In this document: piece by piece, positions 6,263-11,044 of the stretch
How the letters are laid out: the number at the start of each line of letters is the position of its first letter
Position numbering within the stretch: position 1 is the stretch's first letter
Assembly: GCA_014360855.1 (NCBI GenBank)
Contig: JACIWP010000090.1
Coordinates: 1 to 11,044 of the forward strand
Origin: Anaerolineae bacterium
Lineage (GTDB): Bacteria; Chloroflexota; Anaerolineae; JACIWP01
Length of the DNA: 11,044 nucleotides
Reading direction: 5' to 3'
Made by a program: the position numbers and the translations under genes
Notes under the pieces: generated by a model
What the model saw: the letters and a program-made list of their open reading frames with translations, nothing else
The model's database searches: none
What the model was told of the DNA's origin: nothing

Positions 6263-8011
6263 CTATTCCACCTCCACACCCTCGTACGGCAGGGCGACCA
6301 TCTCCACCTGCCGGGCGTAGAGCTGGCTGTACAGGCCGGCGCGCTGGATCAGCGTCTCATGCCGGCCCATCTCCACGATCCTGCCTCCCTCCAGCACGAT
6401 GATCTTGTCCGCACTGCGTATCGTGGAAAGCCGATGCGCGATGACGATAGCGGTACGTCCTTTGAGCACCTCCGCTAGTGCCCGCTGAATCCAGTATTCC
6501 GCCTCCGCATCCACCGAGGAAGTCGCCTCGTCCAGGATAAGCACGCGGGGGTTCGTCAGGATGGCGCGCGCCAGCGCCAAACGCTGTTTCTGCCCGCCGG
6601 ACAGCCGTATCCCGCGCTCGCCGATCTCCGTGTCGTAGCCCTGCGGGAAGGCCATGATGAATTCATGGGCATAGGCGGCTTTGGCGGCGGCGATCATCTC
6701 CTCTTCGGTGGCCTCCGGCCGGCCGTAGAGCAGGTTCTCGCGAATGGTGCCGGAGAAGAGGAAGGTGTCCTGGAGCACGGTCACCACATGCCGGCGCAGG
6801 GAGCGCAGGCGAATCCGCCGCACGTCCATGCCATCCAACAGCACATGCCCCTCCGTCGGGTCGTAAAAGCGGGCCACCAGGTTGGCGATGCTGGTCTTGC
6901 CGGCGCCGCTGGGGCCCACCAGTGCGACCGTCTCTCCAGGTTTCACAGTGAAGCTGACATCGTGCAGGGCCTCAATGCCCGAGGGGTAGACGAAGGAGAC
7001 ATGCTCGAAGGTGATGGCACCCTGCACCGATTCCACATCCTGCGCATCGGGCAGGTCCACGATCTCCGGCTGGCTGTCCAGCAGTTCGTAGATGCGTTCG
7101 CCGGCGGCCAGCGCCTCCTGAATGGCATTGTCCATCTCCGTCAACCGGTTGATGGGCTCCAGAAACATGGCCGAATAGCTGACGAAGGCCACCAGTGTGC
7201 CAACGCTCAGCTCTCCCTGGATCACCATCCAGGCGCCTACGCCCAGCACCAGGGCCGCGCCGGCGCTGGAGAGGAAGCGCACGCCCGGGAACACCGTGGA
7301 CCAGCGCAGGATGGCGCGCACGGTGTCCTGGAAATAGGCGCGGCAGACGGTCAGGAAGTCCTGGAACTCGCGCGGCTCCTGACCATAGGCCTGGATGACG
7401 CGCATGCCGGCGAGGTTCTCCTCCAGCTCGGCGTTGATCATGCCCATATCCTTGCGGATCTGGCGGAAGGTCGGGCGAATGACCTTGTTGAACCAGCGCA
7501 AGATGATGGCCACCAGCGGCACCGGCAGTAATGCCCACAGCGCCAGCCGCCACTCCATGCTGAACAGCAGGATGATGATGCCGATGAGCCGCAGGGAGTC
7601 CACGATGATGAACTCCGTGGTATGGGTGACCAGCATCTCCAGGGAGCGTACATCGTTGGTCACGCGCGACATGAGATCGCCGGTCTGCCGCGATTCGAAG
7701 AACGACAGGGACAGGCGCTGGAGATGTTCGTAGAGGCGCGTGCGGAGATCGAAAATGAAGCGCTGGCCCAGCACATGCCGCAGGTAGCTGTCGGCGCTGT
7801 CCACCAGGCTGTTGAGCAGATAGATGCCGATGAGGCCGGCGATGAGCAGGATGATATAATGCAGGTCCTTGCGCTGTAGGGCATCATCAATGATGCGGCG
7901 CTGGAATTGGGGCGGCAGCAGGGGGACGCCGGCGTTCAGCGCCGTCAGAAATATGGCCGCGGCCAACTGCCAGCGATAGGGTTTCAGTTCGCGAATGAGC
8001 CGTTTCAGCAT
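6263..8011 (-). CDS. ABC exporter half-transporter (fused membrane and ATPase domains)
   Basis: 582 residues, the standard size of an MsbA/BmrA-type exporter subunit that works as a dimer in the cytoplasmic membrane. Residues 1-310 hold the six-helix membrane domain, with the exporter motif FFESRQTGDLMSRVTND (104-120). The ATPase domain follows: Walker A GPSGAGKT (366-373), Q-loop Gln414, signature LSGGQ (470-474), Walker B LILDE (491-495) with the catalytic Glu495, D-loop SSVD (498-501) and switch His526. All ATPase residues are intact, so it could act as a homodimer or as the active half of a heterodimer; no partner half-gene adjoins it here. The substrate (lipid, peptide or drug) cannot be told. 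GGGAGG is 14 bases before ATG 8011, rather distant. It converges on RNase J with 55 bases between the stops and no clear terminator there. Confidence 0.93.
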   Translation of the reverse strand: MLKRLIRELKPYRWQLAAAIFLTALNAGVPLLPPQFQRRIIDDALQRKDLHYIILLIAGLIGIYLLNSLVDSADSYLRHVLGQRFIFDLRTRLYEHLQRLSLSFFESRQTGDLMSRVTNDVRSLEMLVTHTTEFIIVDSLRLIGIIILLFSMEWRLALWALLPVPLVAIILRWFNKVIRPTFRQIRKDMGMINAELEENLAGMRVIQAYGQEPREFQDFLTVCRAYFQDTVRAILRWSTVFPGVRFLSSAGAALVLGVGAWMVIQGELSVGTLVAFVSYSAMFLEPINRLTEMDNAIQEALAAGERIYELLDSQPEIVDLPDAQDVESVQGAITFEHVSFVYPSGIEALHDVSFTVKPGETVALVGPSGAGKTSIANLVARFYDPTEGHVLLDGMDVRRIRLRSLRRHVVTVLQDTFLFSGTIRENLLYGRPEATEEEMIAAAKAAYAHEFIMAFPQGYDTEIGERGIRLSGGQKQRLALARAILTNPRVLILDEATSSVDAEAEYWIQRALAEVLKGRTAIVIAHRLSTIRSADKIIVLEGGRIVEMGRHETLIQRAGLYSQLYARQVEMVALPYEGVEVE

Positions 8012-8037
8012 CGGTGTGTTCCCAGCCTCCCGAGGCC

Positions 8038-8065
8038 ATTATAGCGCGAAAGGCGCCGGCAACAA
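8038..8065 (-). promoter_or_regulatory. Promoter of the ABC exporter
   Basis: Read leftward, a perfect TATAAT lies at 8043-8038. TTGTTG (8065-8060), 16 bases upstream, is a three-of-six match to the -35 box. The transcript leader would be only about 20 bases. Confidence 0.6.
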
Positions 8066-8091
8066 ACAGCGGGGGCCATAGCCCCCGCTGT
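8060..8091 (-). terminator. Intrinsic terminator of the large secreted protein gene
   Basis: Leftward, ACAGCGGGGGC (8091-8081) pairs perfectly over 11 bp with GCCCCCGCTGT (8076-8066) around a four-base loop. It is followed by T-rich TTGTTG, with the final stem T making TTTGTTG. It lies 24 bases beyond the stop codon at 8115. Confidence 0.85.
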
Positions 8092-8110
8092 CCTGTCGTA
8101 TCAGGCCGGC

Positions 8111-8129
8111 CTGCTCATTTCATGAGCAG
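8111..8129. repeat. Perfect inverted repeat over the stop codon
   Basis: CTGCTCAT (8111-8118) and ATGAGCAG (8122-8129) form a perfect 8-bp inverted repeat with a three-base loop. It covers the last codons and the TGA of the large secreted protein gene, just ahead of its terminator. It may help protect the 3' end of the mRNA or be chance. Confidence 0.6.
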
Positions 8130-11044
8130 TGGCAGGTAAATTCTGCCCGCCGGCGGTGTGGGGGTCGGCTCTTCGCCAGGAGTCAGGGCCTCCAGCGCGA
8201 TGGCCCATTCCACCTCCGTGACAATGGGACCGCCGCGGTAATCGCCGCGATACATCTCCAGGTCCCACGGGAAGTTCAGGCCGGCGAAGTTGCGGATCTC
8301 CTCCAGCGTCGGGATATATCCCTCCGGCCCCCAGCGGCCGCCCGGGCTGTAGGTAGGCATCACCGGGTAGGCGTCATGGGAGACGTACCAAGCGTCGTTG
8401 TGCAGTGTGGTGGTGATGGGCACATAGAGCTGGTGCGGCCAGTGCGGCGGCAGAACGCGTCCGGCATAGCCGGCTTCCGCATGGTCCCGGTACGGGTCGC
8501 TGAAGGCGATCACGCCGTTCTGGGCATCGGTGCCCACCGCCGTGACGTAATGGCCGCCGATGCGCCGCCAGCGCCCATCCTGCATCTCCCAGAATCCCAG
8601 CAACAGCACCACCGTGTTACAGCGCGTGATGCGCTCGGAGACCCATTCGAAGGCTGGCTGGCGCTCCGCGATGATGCGATAGTGCTCCCACAGCCCCTTG
8701 CTCCGGATGTACGACTCGAGGCCGGCCAGCGTGTCGCTGATGGTGGTACCGGCCTTGATCGTGGCGCTCTGCCGGCCGTCGGTATCCATCTCCTGCGCCA
8801 GATGCTCGATGAGCGGGCTGACATTGAGCGGGTCATGGTCATCCCAGCGCCCGTAGGCCTGCACCAGCGGGTAGGTATCCCGGATGGTCGGCGGCATGAC
8901 GTAGTCCTGTTCGAACTTCGAATCGTGCCACCACAGGGCGTTGGCCACCGCCGCCGGCGCATCCAGGCTCCACTGCCCGGTGCGCGGGTTCTGCCAGGCG
9001 TTCTGCCGCTGATCAAAGTCCGGCACGCCGCTGAGGGCGTAATCCGGATAGCCCTCGCCCTTGTAGTGCAGGGTCGGGCAGGTGTTCGCCGGCGGCATCG
9101 GTTCCGGCGGCTCCGGCGTCTCGACCGGCGCCACCACGATGGCATATTCGATCTTCGTATAGATGTCGCCGCCGGCATAGTCGCCCTGATACGGGGCGTA
9201 GCGCGCCGGCACGTTGGCGCCGGCGAAGTTGGCCACCTCGTCCCAGCTCTGCACGTAGCCCTGCGGTTCCCATCCGCCGGCGATGGCCAGGGCGCTCACC
9301 GTCACCGTGTAGATGTCATGGGAGACGAAGGCCGGCAGGTTGTGCAGGGTAAAGGCCTGGTCCCCCTCGTGCGGATGCACCGGCGGCGGCAGTACCTGGC
9401 CGGGGGCGCCGGCCTCGGCGCGGTCAAACCACGGGTCGCTGAAGGCGATGTAGTAATTCGTGGGATCGACGCCCGGCACCGTCACGTAATGTCCACCCAG
9501 GCGCACCGGCCGGCCGTTCTGCTTCTCCCAGAAGCCCAGCAACAGGATCACATCGTGGCAGGCCCGCACCTCCTCGCTGACCAGGGAGAAGGAGGGGGAC
9601 TCGGTGACGGTAATGACATAGCTGGCGCGCAGGCCCTTATCCACCAGGTACTGCTCGATAGCCTCCACCGTGTCGCTGATGGTAGCGCCGCGATGCGGCA
9701 CGCCCGTCCGCTGGCCGTCAATATCCATGCGGTAGGCCAGGTCCTCGACCAACTGGTAGGAGGAATCGGGCGAATCCGGCGCGTTCACGTTGCGCGGGTC
9801 ATGGTCATCCCACGGGCCGTAGCTCTGCACCAACGGATAGGTGTCGGTGATGAACGGCGGCGAATAGGGACTGCGCTCGAAGCGCGCGTCGAACCACCAG
9901 AAGGAGTTGGCCACGGCGGCCGCCGCGTCATAGGTCCACTGGCCGGTTTCCGGATGCCGCCATTCGCTCTGACGTTGGTCGAAGTCCGGCACCCCGTTGG
10001 GCGCGTAGTCGCGGTATCCGCCGCGCTTCCAGTACATGGACGGGCCGATGGGGCACTGCCATGGTGTGCCGGTGACGGTCGGAGTAGGCGTTGGGGTCGC
10101 CGGCGCCGGCGTGGCCGTGGGAGTCGGCGTATGTGCCGGCGTTGGCGTCCAGGTGGGCGTCGGGCTTGGCGTCACCACCAACGTCGGCGTGGGCGTGCGG
10201 GTGGGGGTCGGCGTCGGCGTGCGCGTGGCCGTCGGCGTGGCTGTCGGCGGCGCCTGTAGGATGGTGGTATCCTCATAGGTGCTCGCCGGCGGCGCGTTGT
10301 CGGCGCTGGTCACCACCTCGTTGCGGATCACCGTGCCGCCAGGGATGGTGGTCACGGGATGCAGGTAAAGCTGGATGGTGCGGCTGGCGCCGGCAGGAAT
10401 GTCCCCCAGGTTCCACACCAGCGTGCGCAGGCCGTCCCAGAAGATGGGCGCCGGCACCGCATTGCCCGGGAAGTACAGCGTCTGCGCCGGGATGGTATCC
10501 GTTACCATCACGTTGCGCAGGGTCAGGCCCCCCTCGTTGGTGACCACAATGGTGTAATGCAGGAGGTTGCCGGCCGGAATGGGATCTTTCTCATCGTACT
10601 TGGCGATGGCCAGGGCCGTGCGGTAGCCGAAATCGGCATCCCGGTAATGCTCGTTGGGGCCCAGGCTGACCCGATGGGGATCCGTGCCGGCCGTCAACAC
10701 CGCCGCCCACGGCAGTGTCGAGTCGTCCACCCGCACCTCATAATTCCCCACCGGTATACCGTCGAACAGGTAGCGGCCGGCACTGTCGGTGAAGCGCTCG
10801 CCCAGGTAGGTCTCGTAGGTGCCGTCGCCGTCGCGATCCCACCACAGCTCCAGCCGCACGCCGGCCAGCGGCTCCTCTCCCGGGTTGTACACACCGTCGC
10901 CGTTGGCGTCATGCCACACGAAATCGCCAATGCTCCCCACCGCCACCAGGGTATCGGTGGGATCCATGGGTTCATCCGTGTCAGGATCGTCGGTGGGGAC
11001 CTCGCCGGCCACGTCCGCCGTCACGCGGCCCTGGTTAGAGACAT
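8115..11044 (-). CDS. Large secreted multidomain protein with twin C39-peptidase-like domains (N-terminus outside window)
   Basis: At least 975 residues are visible. The frame stays open to base 11044, so the true start is upstream; the GTG at 11024 has no claim as a start. The first visible residues (VSNQGRVTAD...PTDDPDTDEP) look like the end of a DUF11-type domain. Numbering from 11024: an SdrD_B/Cna-B-like domain at 29-135 (GDFVWHDANGDGVYNPGEEPLAG), a DUF11-like domain at 137-255, a Pro/Thr linker at 258-322, then two homologous domains at 330-633 and 652-947. Each starts with GVPDFDQRQ and contains GGHYVT and AFSDP, which fit the Gln, His and Asp of papain-like C39 peptidases. The expected catalytic Cys is Asp in both (Asp366, Asp688). 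A second short Pro/Thr linker and the tail RIYLPLLMK end the protein. It is probably exported and surface-bound; enzymatic activity is doubtful. Confidence 0.82.
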   Translation of the reverse strand, partial: VSNQGRVTADVAGEVPTDDPDTDEPMDPTDTLVAVGSIGDFVWHDANGDGVYNPGEEPLAGVRLELWWDRDGDGTYETYLGERFTDSAGRYLFDGIPVGNYEVRVDDSTLPWAAVLTAGTDPHRVSLGPNEHYRDADFGYRTALAIAKYDEKDPIPAGNLLHYTIVVTNEGGLTLRNVMVTDTIPAQTLYFPGNAVPAPIFWDGLRTLVWNLGDIPAGASRTIQLYLHPVTTIPGGTVIRNEVVTSADNAPPASTYEDTTILQAPPTATPTATRTPTPTPTRTPTPTLVVTPSPTPTWTPTPAHTPTPTATPAPATPTPTPTVTGTPWQCPIGPSMYWKRGGYRDYAPNGVPDFDQRQSEWRHPETGQWTYDAAAAVANSFWWFDARFERSPYSPPFITDTYPLVQSYGPWDDHDPRNVNAPDSPDSSYQLVEDLAYRMDIDGQRTGVPHRGATISDTVEAIEQYLVDKGLRASYVITVTESPSFSLVSEEVRACHDVILLLGFWEKQNGRPVRLGGHYVTVPGVDPTNYYIAFSDPWFDRAEAGAPGQVLPPPVHPHEGDQAFTLHNLPAFVSHDIYTVTVSALAIAGGWEPQGYVQSWDEVANFAGANVPARYAPYQGDYAGGDIYTKIEYAIVVAPVETPEPPEPMPPANTCPTLHYKGEGYPDYALSGVPDFDQRQNAWQNPRTGQWSLDAPAAVANALWWHDSKFEQDYVMPPTIRDTYPLVQAYGRWDDHDPLNVSPLIEHLAQEMDTDGRQSATIKAGTTISDTLAGLESYIRSKGLWEHYRIIAERQPAFEWVSERITRCNTVVLLLGFWEMQDGRWRRIGGHYVTAVGTDAQNGVIAFSDPYRDHAEAGYAGRVLPPHWPHQLYVPITTTLHNDAWYVSHDAYPVMPTYSPGGRWGPEGYIPTLEEIRNFAGLNFPWDLEMYRGDYRGGPIVTEVEWAIALEALTPGEEPTPTPPAGRIYLPLLMK
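8118..8141 (-). other. C-terminal IYLPLLMK tail
   Basis: The protein ends in a short Pro/Thr linker (EEPTPTPPAG) followed by a hydrophobic octapeptide. From memory, Chloroflexota exported proteins often end in a similar Tyr/Phe-Leu-Pro-Leu tail with a final basic residue, so it may be a sorting or attachment signal. It is too short to be a membrane helix. Confidence 0.5.
8184..9071 (-). other. C39-like domain, copy 2 (no catalytic Cys)
   Basis: This copy begins LHYKGEGYPDYA and carries the oxyanion-type Gln672 in FDQRQ, His825 in GGHYV and Asp843 in FSDP. The segment QWSLDAPAAVAN (684-695) corresponds to the C-G-P catalytic segment of C39 enzymes, with Asp688 in place of Cys. Cys649 and Cys801 match Cys324 and Cys489 of copy 1 and could form a disulfide. 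Confidence 0.6.
9126..10037 (-). other. C39-like domain, copy 1 (no catalytic Cys)
   Basis: This copy runs from MYWKRGGYRDYA to the next linker. Gln350, His512 and Asp530 are in place, but the catalytic segment reads QWTYDAAAAVAN with Asp366 where Cys is expected. The two copies match along their whole length, so they arose by tandem duplication inside the gene. Copy 1 has a short insertion (near residues 413-422) that copy 2 lacks. Confidence 0.6.
10059..10253 (-). repeat. Low-complexity Pro/Thr linker
   Basis: About 65 residues made largely of alternating Pro and Thr (TPTPTRTPTPT-like), encoded by near-repeats of a six-base CC/AC unit. It separates the N-terminal beta domains from the twin C39-like domains and probably acts as an extended, possibly glycosylated, spacer outside the cell. 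Such DNA is prone to slippage. Confidence 0.85.

Noticed and set aside
6665..7531. Open frame of 288 codons on the + strand
   Set aside because: It is antisense to the ABC exporter, whose motifs are intact. High GC content explains the lack of stops.
8376..10259. Open frame of 627 codons on the + strand
   Set aside because: It is antisense to the large secreted protein, has low-complexity Arg/Gly/Val-rich translation, and the opposite strand has clear duplicated domains.
11022..11024. GTG as start of the large secreted protein
   Set aside because: The frame is open to the window edge, there is no Shine-Dalgarno, and the residues before and after it read as the continuous end of a DUF11-like domain.

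Overview
The window reads as a GC-rich bacterial chromosome, most likely Chloroflexota of an Anaerolineae-like type. That placement is inferred from several features together: long Pro/Thr linkers in a secreted protein, a C-terminal Tyr-Leu-Pro-Leu tail, Gly-rich surface proteins with a GGGY pattern, an RNase J, a T-box leader, and very heavy use of the palindrome GCCGGC. No rRNA or tRNA gene is present to confirm it.

Left part (1-2737), all leftward. A T-box riboswitch with its own near-consensus promoter and intrinsic terminator leads into a GNAT acetyltransferase. About 230 bases later come two exported proteins in tandem. The first has a signal peptide, a beta-rich N-terminal domain, a 15-residue tandem repeat of YadA-head type and a C-terminal domain like that of tail-fibre-like proteins. 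The second is a GGGY-type secreted protein cut by the window edge. The stop of the first overlaps the ribosome binding site of the second.

Centre (2744-6207), rightward. A perfect-consensus promoter, divergent from the T-box promoter, drives a 12-TM MFS transporter that is followed by strong hairpins. A separate promoter and a structured 5' leader precede RNase J.

Right part (6263-11044), leftward and convergent with RNase J. An ABC exporter half-transporter has a promoter abutting the terminator of a very large secreted protein. That protein carries an SdrD_B-like domain, a DUF11-like domain, a Pro/Thr linker and two copies of a C39-peptidase-like domain, both lacking the catalytic cysteine, then a short YLPL tail. 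Its N-terminus lies beyond the window.

The genes do not form one pathway. The window mixes housekeeping functions (RNA decay, transport) with cell-surface proteins. The points most worth a second look are the T-box in front of a lone acetyltransferase, the twin cysteine-less C39-like domains, and the roughly seven-fold excess of GCCGGC, which is absent from one surface-protein gene.
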